Under the pieces are notes generated by a model. That model ran no database searches. It was not told where the DNA came from and was given only the letters and a program-made list of their open reading frames with translations. DNA of 64,000 nucleotides. Source: Gaoshiqia sp050178015 (GTDB lineage Bacteria > Bacteroidota > Bacteroidia > Bacteroidales > Prolixibacteraceae). The stretch lies in the NCBI GenBank assembly GCA_050178015.1, contig JBFXGM010000020.1, positions 28,533 through 92,532 of the forward strand, read 5' to 3'. Both the position numbers and the translations under genes were made by a program. The stretch's first letter is position 1; every line of letters begins with the position of its first letter. This document shows positions 51,621 through 60,911 of the stretch, one piece after another.

Positions 51621-53582
51621 TTAGTTTAACGGTAACCAAACCTTCATTTTATTGGCGCCACGATTGTTCCAGGCATAATACGGAATGGCCGTAAATGTTT
51701 TCGCTTTGGAGTTTGACGCACTAATGACCTCCACGCCTCCCAAAAACTGTGGATAAAACGAATGGTCGAAAGCCGTTTCAGGAGTAACCGCGAGTTGATC
51801 CACATTGGGATTATCAGCTCCCTCTACGCAATATACAATCGGACCACGTTCCATGGCGACCAAGCCGATATTGGTTTCAACCAAATCATTCGATTTTACT
51901 TTCCGGACTTCCATGGGCAGGCTGTATTCAATTATATCTCCTTCGGACCAGGTACGGCTCAAAACGGCATAACCATTTTCCCGTTTATATTCTACCGGTT
52001 TGCCATTCAACTTTAATTCAATTGGCAATTGTTCGCCATCTTTATAATGGTACAAATCCGACGGCACCGGTTGGTTCTTCGCCCAGCCCGGAATACGAAT
52101 GCAAAGCGTGAATTCTTGTTCGGCTTCCGGAGAAATTGCCAGTTTCACTTCTCCATTCCAGGGGTAATCGGTTTCCTGTTTCAATGCTACTGATTTTCCA
52201 GCAATTTTTATCTCGGTAGCACTTTGGATGAACAAATTAATAAAGACTTTATCGTCCGTTTGAGCATAAATATATCCTGGTACCGAAGGCATAAAACGGC
52301 AAAGATTGGTCGGGCAGCAAGAGCAGTCAAACCAGGGTTCGCGGGTGAGGCTGCCACCCGAATTGAAATGGTATTCCATGTTACACTCGAGCGGGTTTGG
52401 GTAGAAGAAGGTTTTTCCATCGAGGCCAACACCGGAAATAACCCCGTTATACAAGCTTCGTTCCAGCACGTCGATGTATTTTGAGTCGCCATGAAGGAGG
52501 AACATGCGATAGTTCCAATACACATTAGCAATGGCAGCACAGGTTTCGTTGTAAGCGGTCAGGTTAGGCAACTCATAGTTGTCGCCAAATGCTTCTCCTG
52601 CATGGCGGGAACCAATGCCCCCAGTGAGATACATTTTTTTTGATACGATGTTTTCCCAGATTTTATCAACTGCCGACTTGTAAGCCTCATCATCGTACAA
52701 GGCGGCCACGTCAGTCATTCCGGCATACATATAAGCTGCGCGGACCGCATGTCCTACGGCCTCGTCCTGTTGAACAGCCGGTTTATGGTCCTGGGTATAA
52801 ATCCCTTTTATCTCGCGGTGGATGCTGTCGCCGCGCATATCCAGAAAATGTCGCGCCAGTTTCAGGTACTCTTCTTTAAGGGTAATCATGTAAAGCTTAA
52901 TCAACCCGGTTTCGACAATTTGGTGTCCCGGCACCTCATAGGGAAGTTCATGATTGAAAACGTCAACCAACAAATCGGCATTTTTTATGGCGATATCCAG
53001 AAAATTGGTTTTTCCGGTTGCATGGTAATGTGCCGCAGCAGCCTCAAACATATGTCCGCTGTTGTATAACTCATGACTGCATTCCAGGTTTGCCCAGCGA
53101 GGACCAGCCGGACACCATTCCCACCGAACAAAAGTAGTATCGATGGTTTTGTAGGTTGTGAGGTAACCATCTTCTTCCTGACCGATTTTGATGATTTCGA
53201 TGATGGAATCAACATACTGATCAAGCTTGGGATCGGGCGTGGTGGTCATTGAGTACGAAGCTCCTTCGATGATTTTGTAAACATCAGTATCATCAAAAGG
53301 CATTTCGCCTTTCACCGGTCCTTCCATTTTACCGCCGGCAATGAGGAAATTATCCATGCGCCCCATCTCCTCACATTTGGCAAAGGACGCCGGGATGGTG
53401 GCCGTTCGGTTGGTTTCGATCTTCGACGACCAAAACTGATCGCCCAGATGCACTTCGTTGAATGGAACTCCAGTAATAGGGTAATGCAGGTCGGTACTTC
53501 CATTACTCTTTTCTTTTGGGGAACATCCAACCATCATCAGAAAGCCGAGTGCCATGCCAATAAATCTTGAATTCATCTTCAT
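51621..53582 (-). CDS. GH127 beta-L-arabinofuranosidase
   Basis: A 653-residue lipoprotein (lipobox MMVGC, Cys20). The zinc-cysteine active site is complete: E346 and C348 in YNETCAAIANV, and C422/C423 in FDCSCCPTN. In HypBA1 the corresponding residues are E338, C340, C417 and C418, with C417 the nucleophile, so position and spacing match closely. It would hydrolyse terminal beta-L-arabinofuranosides. Located 79 bases after susD with a hairpin in the gap, it is the last gene of the second ECF/FecR/SusCD operon. Confidence 0.94.
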   Translation of the reverse strand: MKMNSRFIGMALGFLMMVGCSPKEKSNGSTDLHYPITGVPFNEVHLGDQFWSSKIETNRTATIPASFAKCEEMGRMDNFLIAGGKMEGPVKGEMPFDDTDVYKIIEGASYSMTTTPDPKLDQYVDSIIEIIKIGQEEDGYLTTYKTIDTTFVRWEWCPAGPRWANLECSHELYNSGHMFEAAAAHYHATGKTNFLDIAIKNADLLVDVFNHELPYEVPGHQIVETGLIKLYMITLKEEYLKLARHFLDMRGDSIHREIKGIYTQDHKPAVQQDEAVGHAVRAAYMYAGMTDVAALYDDEAYKSAVDKIWENIVSKKMYLTGGIGSRHAGEAFGDNYELPNLTAYNETCAAIANVYWNYRMFLLHGDSKYIDVLERSLYNGVISGVGLDGKTFFYPNPLECNMEYHFNSGGSLTREPWFDCSCCPTNLCRFMPSVPGYIYAQTDDKVFINLFIQSATEIKIAGKSVALKQETDYPWNGEVKLAISPEAEQEFTLCIRIPGWAKNQPVPSDLYHYKDGEQLPIELKLNGKPVEYKRENGYAVLSRTWSEGDIIEYSLPMEVRKVKSNDLVETNIGLVAMERGPIVYCVEGADNPNVDQLAVTPETAFDHSFYPQFLGGVEVISASNSKAKTFTAIPYYAWNNRGANKMKVWLPLN

Positions 53583-53613
53583 TTCAATTTTATGGTGATT
53601 CCCAGGTGTTTTG

Positions 53614-53644
53614 TTTGGAGTTCATGGATGCCATGAACTCCAAA
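53614..53644. repeat. Perfect 14-bp hairpin between susD and GH127
   Basis: TTTGGAGTTCATGG (53614-53627) and CCATGAACTCCAAA (53631-53644), loop of 3 bases. No T-run follows on the minus strand, so it more likely tunes GH127 expression relative to SusCD or protects the upstream mRNA than stops transcription fully. Confidence 0.8.
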
Positions 53645-53661
53645 TATGAAACATTCAAAAA

Positions 53662-55293
53662 TTAATAACCCGGGTTCTGTTTGAGATTGGAATTTGTTTC
53701 CATTCGACCGCGAGGAATGGGGTAAATCGACCGGTAATCCCCATTTGGTGAATGTGCAAAGAACGATTTTGTGGTAAAGATTCCAAAGCGGATCATATCC
53801 TGACGCCGGCGGCCTTCCTGGTTGAATTCCCATGCCAGTTCGTCAAGAAACCGACCGTATTCGATGTCGGCACCACCCTCATGAGTTTCGGTACTCTCCG
53901 TGCGCAAGCCATAATCGTAAACGCTTCCTTCCATCAATTCGGCACCGGTTACCGCTGCTTTCGCCGGATTTGATTTAAAAGCTCTTTCGCGGACTTGTGT
54001 TACAATGGCAGCTGCTCCATCTGAATCGCCTGTACGAAGCAGACATTCGGCTTTCATCATCAACACATCGGCGTAGCGAAGTAATGGGTAATCGTTGTTC
54101 AGTACATTGGAGGAACTAAGGCCGATTTCGAATTTCTCGAAACGAAAACCATGAATTTCTTCGGAATGAGAGATATCAGGAACTTCATTTATTAAGATTA
54201 ATGGCTCTCCAACCAGGTTCCCCATGGTCACTTTCAATGGCTCACCGGCTGCAGAAAATTGCTGACCCATAATATAATTATCGGTCAAACGACTGTCATC
54301 CGGGTCGAAAGTATCGATGAACTGGGGGATGGCACACATACCCCCCCAAGGGGTCTGCTTCAGGTTATATTTTGCCTGCATCGATGGTTGCAGGGTTTGC
54401 ATGTGAATATCAAAGTCATTCCATCCTTTGGTGTATTGATCGTCAATGGCTATACCAAAAATAATTTCTGCAGAATTTTGGTTTTCGGTGACAAACACAC
54501 TTTTTTGATTGGCTTCCAATACGTATCCTGCTCCCGAATTAATAATCTGGTTACAAGCATCAATACAATCGTCCCAATGAGCTGTTCCGGTATAAACCTC
54601 AGCATTCAGATACATTTTTGCCAGTAGTGTTAACGCAGCCCATTTATTGAAACGACCGTAAGTTGCAGCACTCCGTTCTTCGCTCAAATAAGGGACACTT
54701 TCTGCAATTTCTTTAATGATGAAATTATACACCTCTTGGCGGGTGTTCTGCTCGGGCAGGTAACCTTCGGGAACATCAAAATCGGTGACAATCGGAACAT
54801 TTCCATACAGATCGCACAACACATAGTAATAGGCAGCGCGTAAAACTCTTAATTCTGCGATAACCGGTTCTTTCAAATCTCCGACCGGAACAAACCCGGA
54901 ATCAATCTGATAGATAATCCTGTTACAAGTGGCGATGCCAAAATAAGTCCGGTCCCAGGTTGTGTATACAATGTCTTCATCAATTGTCCATACATGTTCG
55001 TGTATGCGGCGAAAAATACCACCATCGACCCATCCATTCGGGCGACCAGGGATCACTATTCCGTCGGCGCCAAGTTCCTGAGCCCTCCAGAATCCGTTCC
55101 AGTGGTTTAGAATTGGCACCCAGGAACCATAAGCATTCCCAATTATAGCTGGTACTTCTTTCTCTGTGGGTTCAAATTGATCCGTTAAAAATTCGCCATA
55201 ACTCGAGTCGTACAATTCGGTACAACTTGAAAAGAGCGTTACAAGCGAGATTAACAGGATGCTCAGTGCTTTTTTATATTTATGAGTATTCAT
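53662..55293 (-). CDS. SusD/RagB family outer-membrane lipoprotein (second pair)
   Basis: A 543-residue lipoprotein from ATG 55293 (lipobox LFSSC, Cys24); a TTG 9 bases upstream is less likely. It has the SusD helices (IAELRVLRAAYYYVLCDLYG, PLLRYADVLMMKAECLLRTG) and the C-terminal ELAWEFNQEGRRRQDMIRFG. Surface glycan-binding partner of the SusC encoded 20 bases upstream. Sequence is clearly different from the first SusD of the window, so the two pairs probably bind different ligands. Confidence 0.95.
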   Translation of the reverse strand: MNTHKYKKALSILLISLVTLFSSCTELYDSSYGEFLTDQFEPTEKEVPAIIGNAYGSWVPILNHWNGFWRAQELGADGIVIPGRPNGWVDGGIFRRIHEHVWTIDEDIVYTTWDRTYFGIATCNRIIYQIDSGFVPVGDLKEPVIAELRVLRAAYYYVLCDLYGNVPIVTDFDVPEGYLPEQNTRQEVYNFIIKEIAESVPYLSEERSAATYGRFNKWAALTLLAKMYLNAEVYTGTAHWDDCIDACNQIINSGAGYVLEANQKSVFVTENQNSAEIIFGIAIDDQYTKGWNDFDIHMQTLQPSMQAKYNLKQTPWGGMCAIPQFIDTFDPDDSRLTDNYIMGQQFSAAGEPLKVTMGNLVGEPLILINEVPDISHSEEIHGFRFEKFEIGLSSSNVLNNDYPLLRYADVLMMKAECLLRTGDSDGAAAIVTQVRERAFKSNPAKAAVTGAELMEGSVYDYGLRTESTETHEGGADIEYGRFLDELAWEFNQEGRRRQDMIRFGIFTTKSFFAHSPNGDYRSIYPIPRGRMETNSNLKQNPGY

Positions 55294-55313
55294 GTCAAAC
55301 AAAAATTTAAGGT

Positions 55314-58300
55314 TTAGAAAGTTAAGTTAACACCTAAGGTAAATGTTCTGGTCGTCGGGTATTTGTCGCGACCATCGTTACCCGGAGACAAACCTCCGGA
55401 ATAAACTTCCGGATCAATTCCCTTGTAACCAGTAATTACAAATGTATTCAGCGTAGATGCGTAGATACGGGCTTTCTTAATATATCTGCTTATATTGTGC
55501 ATGGTATAGCCCAGGGTGATATTATCAATTTTCCAGTAATCGCCATCCTCAACATAGTACGAATTATACTCCAGGTCCATATCGGTGCTCAGAACAGCTT
55601 TTCCAAAAACAGGATCGTAAGCTGATTTCAACCGGTTATACTGCACGGTTTTGGTATTCTCCAGGTACATCCGTTCAAAATTCAGGATTTGGAAGTCGAA
55701 AGCGCCACGCATGGTAATCGACAGGTCAAAATCTTTGTAGGTAAAGCTGTTGTTCCAGCTACCGATGAATTTTGGGATGCCATTGCCCAGAACCTTCTTA
55801 TTTTCAAAAGAATGGTCGAAATCGTCGTAATTAACTGCATTTCCTTCGGCATCTTCGTAAATCCATTTTCCCTGATCATCCACATCGATCACCTTAAATC
55901 CGTAGAAATTGCCAATTTCGCCACCAATATCCACGCGGTGGGTAAATGTCTGAATCGGTTCGCCTGTTCCCCCGGTTGTGAAATAATCACTGGTGGCCTG
56001 GTACAGTTCATTGGAGAGAGTGATCAGATCATTCTTATTGGTAGAAAAGGTTACATTGGTTTCCCACAGAAAGTCCTTGGTCTTTACAGGAAGTGCATTG
56101 ATTAGCACTTCAATCCCTTTGTTTTCCATAACCCCGGCATTAGCTCGTGTTGTTGTAACTAAATTTGGCGGAGTTGGCACAGCATAGTCGTACAACAAGC
56201 CATCGATTTTGCGTTTATACAAGTCAATACTGCCCGACAATCGGTTATCCAAAACGGCAAAATCCACACCGATGTTAGTTTCTTTCTTTTCTTCCCATCG
56301 CAGGTAGGGGTTGGGGTTACGTCCCGGGGTCAGCGTTTGAATCCAAGTTCCGTTGTTGTAGAAAGGACTGCCGTAAGTTAAGGTGGCGACCCCTAAAAAT
56401 AGATCACTTGGCTGCGTACCGGTAACGCCATAACCGGCGCGAACTTTCAAATCGTTCAGAAAACGAACATTTTCCATGAATGGCTCTTCGGTTAATCTCC
56501 AACCAACAGAAACAGCGGGGAAAGTACCCCAGGGATCTTTCGTTCCATACAACTGGCTGGCTGCCTCGTGGCGCACACTGGCCATTAGCAGATAACGGTT
56601 CTTGTAGTTGTAATTCATACGGCCAAAGAAACCGATCAGGTTGGTTTCAGACTTGCCGCTTCCGATTCCCCAAGCAACACTACCTTCTTTGATACCAACT
56701 CCCAAGCCAATATTGTTATAGCCAAACTGATCGCTTTGGAAATCGTTATTATTCACAAAGAAGTTACGGCCCACAAAGTCTTGCCAGCTATAGCCGCCCA
56801 GTACCGTGAAGTTGTGTTCACCAATGCTTTTTTTGTATTCGGCAGTCAAATCAATCAACTTTTCGGCATTTTCATTGGCCGTGTTCGATGCATAGCCATT
56901 GACCCCAGCCCTCACGGTAGAAATATGGTTTTTCGTTTCATAGTATCCGGTGGTTTGGTTCCATTTCGAATAAGACATCAGTGCTTTCAAATTCAACCCT
57001 TCGACAGGTTTAAATGTTATGGTTGTTGAGATGCGGTTCAAATTCGTACTTGTCTCGCCGTCCGATTCTTCGATACGAGCCAGAGGGTTGTCGTAGTTGA
57101 ACGCCCCGGGTTGTTCTATCCAAACACCATTTTCATCTTTCACGGGTGAAGTTGGATTATATATTACTGCCTGCCGGTAGGTATATCCGCTAAAGCCGTT
57201 TAACTTTTCAGTTCGTGAAAGAATACCAAAATTGACATTCAACATATCATCAAACATGGAGTGGTTGACATCGGCCCGTGCAGTCATCCGCTCAGAATAT
57301 GATTTCTTGAAAATCCCGTCAACATCGCGGTAGTTGATTGTGGCTAAATAGTTGGTTTTAGCGTTTCCTCCTCTGAAAGTCAGGTTATGCACATGATTGA
57401 TTGGCGTTTGCGTGATTTCATCCAACCAGTCCGTATCACCACCTAAGTCATCCGAACTTGCACGTGTCCCGGCAGCGATTTGGTCGCGATAATCCTGGGC
57501 AGTTAACATATCCAGCTTGTTGGCGATGGTTTGTGTACTTACATAGCCGGTGTACTCTACCTGGCTCTTACTGTCGGCTCCGGCTCTTTTTGTTGTAATG
57601 ATGATAACTCCGTTTGTACCACGGGTACCATAAATTGCCGCCGCAGAACCATCTTTCAAAACGTCGATAGACTCAATATCTTCCGGTGCAACAGTATTTA
57701 ACCCACTAGGTACGCCATCAACCAGGATCAACGGATTGGAACTGGTCCCGAACAGGGTTGTATTGCCACGAAGACGTATCGCTGTTCCGGCTGTCGGGTC
57801 ACCACTGGTGGTGTTTAAAGAAAGACCTGCCACTTTTCCTTGAATCAACTGGCCGGCATCTTGTACACTACCCGCGTTAAAGTCTTCTGACTTCACCGTA
57901 CCTACCGAGCTAGTTACATCGCCTTTTTTAATGGTACCGTACCCGATGGCTACCACTTCTTCCAAACCAATTGTTTCTTCCGAAAGTGCAATGGTAAACG
58001 CTGATTGGGTACCAACAGGAACTTCGAGGGTTTTCATTCCTACAAACGAGAAAACCAATACATCTTCCGAACCTACATTCGACAACGAAAAGTTACCTTC
58101 GAAGTCTGTAATAGTCCCGGTGGTAGTTCCTTGTACCACAACAGTTACTCCGGGCAGGGGCTGGCCGGAAGCATCCGTCACTTTTCCGCTGACAGCCTTT
58201 TGCTGTACCGACTGAAAATTAGCTGGCTGGTCGCCCGATAAAATAATCTGCCGTTTGTTGATGGTGTAATTGATATTGGTGCCTTCGAATAGAATGTCGA

Positions 58301-58598
58301 GGACTTCGTTGATGGTTCTGTCTTTCAAATCGAGGGTAACCACTTTGTCCAGCGAAACGTTTTTGTTGTTGTAAAAAAAGAAGTAGTTGCTTTCGTCCTC
58401 AATTTGCTCCAGTACTTGAGAGATTTTGGCTTTTGTTACTTTCAATTCCAGCTTCTGGGATTGAGCATAATTGGTTGTTGCAATAGCTTGCAAACCGGTC
58501 AGGATAATTAGAAAAACAGCTAGTCGCATAATTTTAAAGATTTTCCCGGCACAGGCAAATACATACCTGTAGTCCGATAAGAACCAAGTTTTTTTCAT
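55314..58598 (-). CDS. SusC/RagA family TonB-dependent transporter with STN domain (second pair)
   Basis: A 1094-residue outer-membrane transporter. Signal region to about 46, STN domain at about 50-122 (LELKVTKAKISQVLEQIEDE), CarboxypepD_reg-like domain about 137-220 (VSGKVTDASGQPLPGVTVVVQG), RagA signature EEVVAIGYGTIKKGDVTSSV, plug, and beta-barrel ending FTLGVNLTF. The STN domain predicts signalling to the FecR protein encoded 107 bases upstream. Context with GH127 suggests an arabinose-containing oligosaccharide as cargo; this is inference. Confidence 0.96.
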   Translation of the reverse strand: MKKTWFLSDYRYVFACAGKIFKIMRLAVFLIILTGLQAIATTNYAQSQKLELKVTKAKISQVLEQIEDESNYFFFYNNKNVSLDKVVTLDLKDRTINEVLDILFEGTNINYTINKRQIILSGDQPANFQSVQQKAVSGKVTDASGQPLPGVTVVVQGTTTGTITDFEGNFSLSNVGSEDVLVFSFVGMKTLEVPVGTQSAFTIALSEETIGLEEVVAIGYGTIKKGDVTSSVGTVKSEDFNAGSVQDAGQLIQGKVAGLSLNTTSGDPTAGTAIRLRGNTTLFGTSSNPLILVDGVPSGLNTVAPEDIESIDVLKDGSAAAIYGTRGTNGVIIITTKRAGADSKSQVEYTGYVSTQTIANKLDMLTAQDYRDQIAAGTRASSDDLGGDTDWLDEITQTPINHVHNLTFRGGNAKTNYLATINYRDVDGIFKKSYSERMTARADVNHSMFDDMLNVNFGILSRTEKLNGFSGYTYRQAVIYNPTSPVKDENGVWIEQPGAFNYDNPLARIEESDGETSTNLNRISTTITFKPVEGLNLKALMSYSKWNQTTGYYETKNHISTVRAGVNGYASNTANENAEKLIDLTAEYKKSIGEHNFTVLGGYSWQDFVGRNFFVNNNDFQSDQFGYNNIGLGVGIKEGSVAWGIGSGKSETNLIGFFGRMNYNYKNRYLLMASVRHEAASQLYGTKDPWGTFPAVSVGWRLTEEPFMENVRFLNDLKVRAGYGVTGTQPSDLFLGVATLTYGSPFYNNGTWIQTLTPGRNPNPYLRWEEKKETNIGVDFAVLDNRLSGSIDLYKRKIDGLLYDYAVPTPPNLVTTTRANAGVMENKGIEVLINALPVKTKDFLWETNVTFSTNKNDLITLSNELYQATSDYFTTGGTGEPIQTFTHRVDIGGEIGNFYGFKVIDVDDQGKWIYEDAEGNAVNYDDFDHSFENKKVLGNGIPKFIGSWNNSFTYKDFDLSITMRGAFDFQILNFERMYLENTKTVQYNRLKSAYDPVFGKAVLSTDMDLEYNSYYVEDGDYWKIDNITLGYTMHNISRYIKKARIYASTLNTFVITGYKGIDPEVYSGGLSPGNDGRDKYPTTRTFTLGVNLTF

Positions 58599-58644
58599 AA
58601 ATTTGATTTTTCAATGAGTTAGTTATTGATATAATTGATTCGGC

Positions 58645-58673
58645 AAAGGGCAGTGGTCGCAACACTGTCCTTT
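58645..58673 (-). promoter_or_regulatory. Hairpin between second fecR and susC
   Basis: On the minus strand AAAGGACAGTG pairs with CACTGCCCTTT (one mismatch) around loop TTGCGAC. Position and loop match the hairpin at 13279-13311 in the first operon. Confidence 0.6.
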
Positions 58674-58680
58674 GTTTGTT

Positions 58681-59706
58681 TTAATTCCGGATGTTCACCT
58701 CCCTGTTTTTGATTTCAGTTTTCACAGATGTTGATATTTCAATCATTTTCAGCACTTCGCCCAAGGTTTCATCCTGGATGGTGGCTGTGTACAAAATGTC
58801 CGAGCTAAGCAGTTCGGGGGCAACGTGGATTTCGCAATTAAACCAGCGTTCCAGTTGTTGAGTCACCAAAAACAAGGGCGTGTCTTTAAAGACGAGCCGT
58901 CCATCTTTCCAGGAAGTGGTCAGACGGGTATCCACCTTTTCAATCAGCAGCTTTCGCGAGTCTTTTTCCAAACGGGCTTGTTGCCCCGGTTCCAGGCGGG
59001 CAATTTCCTTTCCGTGTTTATCATGAAGGGCAATGGCCCCATGCTCCAGCGTAAAGCTCAGGTTGGGATCATCGTCATAACAGGCTACATCAAACGAAGT
59101 TCCCAGCACTTCCACATCCATATCGCCAACAGTTTCTACCCGGAACGGACGATTTTTATCAGGCGTTACATTGAAATAGCCTTGCCCGGTTAATTTCACA
59201 GTTCGCTTTCCCTGCTTGCCGAAGTTCACCGGATATTCCAGCGTACTGCCAGAATTCAGCCATACTTCACTCTGATCAGGCAGAGTGAAATGCACCCTCG
59301 ATCCAGGGCTCGCAAATACCTGCTGCATGACGAGCTCGCTTCCAGCATCAGACTGTTGGTGCAAGCGGTAAAACAAATAAACGGAACTAAGCAGTAAGGG
59401 AATAAATAAAACAGCGGCAATACGAACGAGATAGTCTTTCCAACCAATGGATCTGGTTTTTCCAGCTTGACCGGACAAAATCTTCAACCAAATCTTATTC
59501 TTTAGCGTTTCAAAATACGGGGTATCTGCTTCACTTTCTGAAACCTGAAGATTTTCCCAATGCAGAGCCATCAGCTCATCCAACTCCTGATCCCTGTAAG
59601 TTGAGGCAATATATTCCCGTAATGCTTCTTTTTCAACTCCATTCAGCTTCCCTTCATCCAATTTTCGAAGGTATTCGGTAAGGTTTATTTTGTGCTCCGG
59701 CTTCAT
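58681..59706 (-). CDS. FecR family anti-sigma factor (second)
   Basis: A 341-residue inner-membrane regulator from ATG 59706; the in-frame codon at 59712 is TTG. The cytoplasmic sigma-binding part is 1-90, a transmembrane helix lies at about 93-113 (LVRIAAVLFIPLLLSSVYLF), the periplasmic FecR domain follows (FASPGSRVHFTLPDQSEVWLNSG), and a DUF4974-like C-terminal domain ends the protein. It should hold the ECF sigma factor encoded upstream inactive until the STN domain of the second SusC reports ligand. Separated from the sigma gene by an unusually long 427-base gap. Confidence 0.93.
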   Translation of the reverse strand: MKPEHKINLTEYLRKLDEGKLNGVEKEALREYIASTYRDQELDELMALHWENLQVSESEADTPYFETLKNKIWLKILSGQAGKTRSIGWKDYLVRIAAVLFIPLLLSSVYLFYRLHQQSDAGSELVMQQVFASPGSRVHFTLPDQSEVWLNSGSTLEYPVNFGKQGKRTVKLTGQGYFNVTPDKNRPFRVETVGDMDVEVLGTSFDVACYDDDPNLSFTLEHGAIALHDKHGKEIARLEPGQQARLEKDSRKLLIEKVDTRLTTSWKDGRLVFKDTPLFLVTQQLERWFNCEIHVAPELLSSDILYTATIQDETLGEVLKMIEISTSVKTEIKNREVNIRN

Positions 59707-59744
59707 ATCCAAGTTGTGCTGTATGTAACGTTATACACACAACC

Positions 59745-59770
59745 CACATCCACCCCCTATTCATGGGTGC
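59745..59770 (-). promoter_or_regulatory. CACCC/GGGTG element before the second fecR
   Basis: On the minus strand GCACCCATGAATAGGGGGTG can fold with CACCC paired to GGGTG, about 45 bases upstream of the fecR ATG. The position and the paired CCC/GGG core recall the ACCCTT/AAGGGT element before the first fecR. Confidence 0.45.
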
Positions 59771-59868
59771 ATTTTTTTTGAAAACCTTCTCGTTAATACC
59801 CCATCGAAGGCGATTTTTGCTGTATCATACGAACTGTTTTCTCACAAATAATGTCTTATCAGACGGAT

Positions 59869-59898
59869 TTTACTCTTTGTCTTGAAACAAAGAGTAAA
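59869..59898. repeat. Perfect 12-bp palindrome in the sigma-fecR gap
   Basis: TTTACTCTTTGT (59869-59880) and ACAAAGAGTAAA (59887-59898) with a 6-base loop. No T-run follows on the minus strand. It could be an operator or an RNA hairpin. Confidence 0.75.
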
Positions 59899-60133
59899 CA
59901 GAAAATTCAAGGCTGATTTTTATCTGCAACCTCCATCTTCCTATAAGCTAAGTTCAACGGGTGATTTCCTCCTTACGTCGGAACTTCCCGTTTGCACTAA
60001 GCTTTTAGTTTGATTCCGGCCTTGATAAAAATAGGCCGCCCCGTTTCTCCAATGATCAAATCAACTTGATAAGTCTTCTTTTAACTCACCTTCATTCTCG
60101 TTGGTGCTTCTCGAGAATCATGTTTGTTTTTGA

Positions 60134-60718
60134 TTATAGAAAAAGATCGAAGAAGATCAACCCGGAGAAACCGTATTGGTGCAGGTATTTTCTGATTTCG
60201 GACAAGGCCGATGTCATTTGGTTTTCAACGGTTTTAACCGAGATCCCCAACTGTTGCGCAATTTCGGCATTCGTGAGATTTTTTTCGCGGCTCAGCAGGA
60301 AAACCTCTTTCCGTTTCGGGCTCAAACTTTCAACCGAGAGCCGGTACGCCCTTTCCAATTCATGAAAATCAAGTTCTTCGTCAAGCAAAACATCCTTTTG
60401 CGGATGCAGCTTCGTGTAGGCGAAATAAACCTCTTCGTATTTTGATTTCCGGATGGTGTTCAGAATGGCGTTTTTGGCAATCGTAAAGATGAACGATTCC
60501 AGCGATTTGGTTTCCGAAAGCTCTTCCCGCACTTTCCAGATTTTCAGGAAAACTTCCTGGACGATCTCTTCCGCTTCAAAGGAATTGTGCAGATATCCCA
60601 TCGAAAAGCGATGGACGCGGGGACCGTAAGCATCAAATAGTTCCCGGAATGCTTCGGAAGAACCTTCCTTTAAATGAAGAATTAAATCCTGGTTTCTATG
60701 GGATAGTCTTTCGTTCAA
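60134..60718 (-). CDS. ECF RNA polymerase sigma factor (second), PUL-linked
   Basis: A 194-residue ECF sigma factor when started at TTG 60718. Region 2 reads LFDAYGPRVHRFSMGYLHNS then EAEEIVQEVFLKIWKVREE; region 4 reads LSPKRKEVFLLSREKNLTNA then EIAQQLGISVKTVENQMTSA. A frame extending to TTG 60847 runs through the promoter box at 60738-60745 and the sulfatase terminator, so it is rejected. There is no in-frame ATG before the conserved core. A short hydrophobic end (GLIFFDLFL) follows region 4. It is expected to drive its own SusCD operon. Confidence 0.88.
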   Translation of the reverse strand: MNERLSHRNQDLILHLKEGSSEAFRELFDAYGPRVHRFSMGYLHNSFEAEEIVQEVFLKIWKVREELSETKSLESFIFTIAKNAILNTIRKSKYEEVYFAYTKLHPQKDVLLDEELDFHELERAYRLSVESLSPKRKEVFLLSREKNLTNAEIAQQLGISVKTVENQMTSALSEIRKYLHQYGFSGLIFFDLFL

Positions 60719-60737
60719 GTTTGACCTTAATTTTGAC

Positions 60738-60745
60738 CAAATATA
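60738..60745 (-). promoter_or_regulatory. -7 promoter box of the second ECF sigma gene
   Basis: TATATTTG on the minus strand fits TAnnTTTG, 19 bases before the TTG start at 60718. This mirrors the arrangement at the first sigma gene and supports the short start. Confidence 0.6.
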
Positions 60746-60823
60746 ATGTTTCTGAAATAAAGTCTGAATCTTTCTGCCTGAATCGGAAATAGCTTGCCGA
60801 TTAGGCCGACTACATTCATCTGC

Positions 60824-60889
60824 AAAAACAAAGACCAACAGCCACAAATCCGGCGGAATAATTCCGGGATTATGGAACTGCTGGTCTTT
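60824..60889 (-). terminator. Terminator after the sulfatase gene
   Basis: On the minus strand AAAGACCAGCAG (60878-60889) pairs with CTGTTGGTCTTT (60830-60841) with one G-U, followed by GTTTTT. The loop contains a second perfect hairpin CGGAAT-A-ATTCCG. Confidence 0.8.
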
Positions 60890-60911
60890 CTAAAACCAAT
60901 GAAATCGACTT

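Larger units (their letters stand above)
59707..60133. other. Long sigma-fecR intergenic region
   Basis: A 427-base gap, against 54 bases in the first operon. On the minus strand it holds a CACCC-ATGAATAGG-GGGTG hairpin close to fecR (about 59745-59770) and a perfect 12-bp palindrome at 59869-59898. No open frame with recognisable features was found. Confidence 0.6.

Noticed and set aside
60719..60847. N-terminal extension of the second ECF sigma to TTG 60847
   Set aside because: The extension passes through the sulfatase terminator stem and the promoter box, and has no sigma-like sequence.
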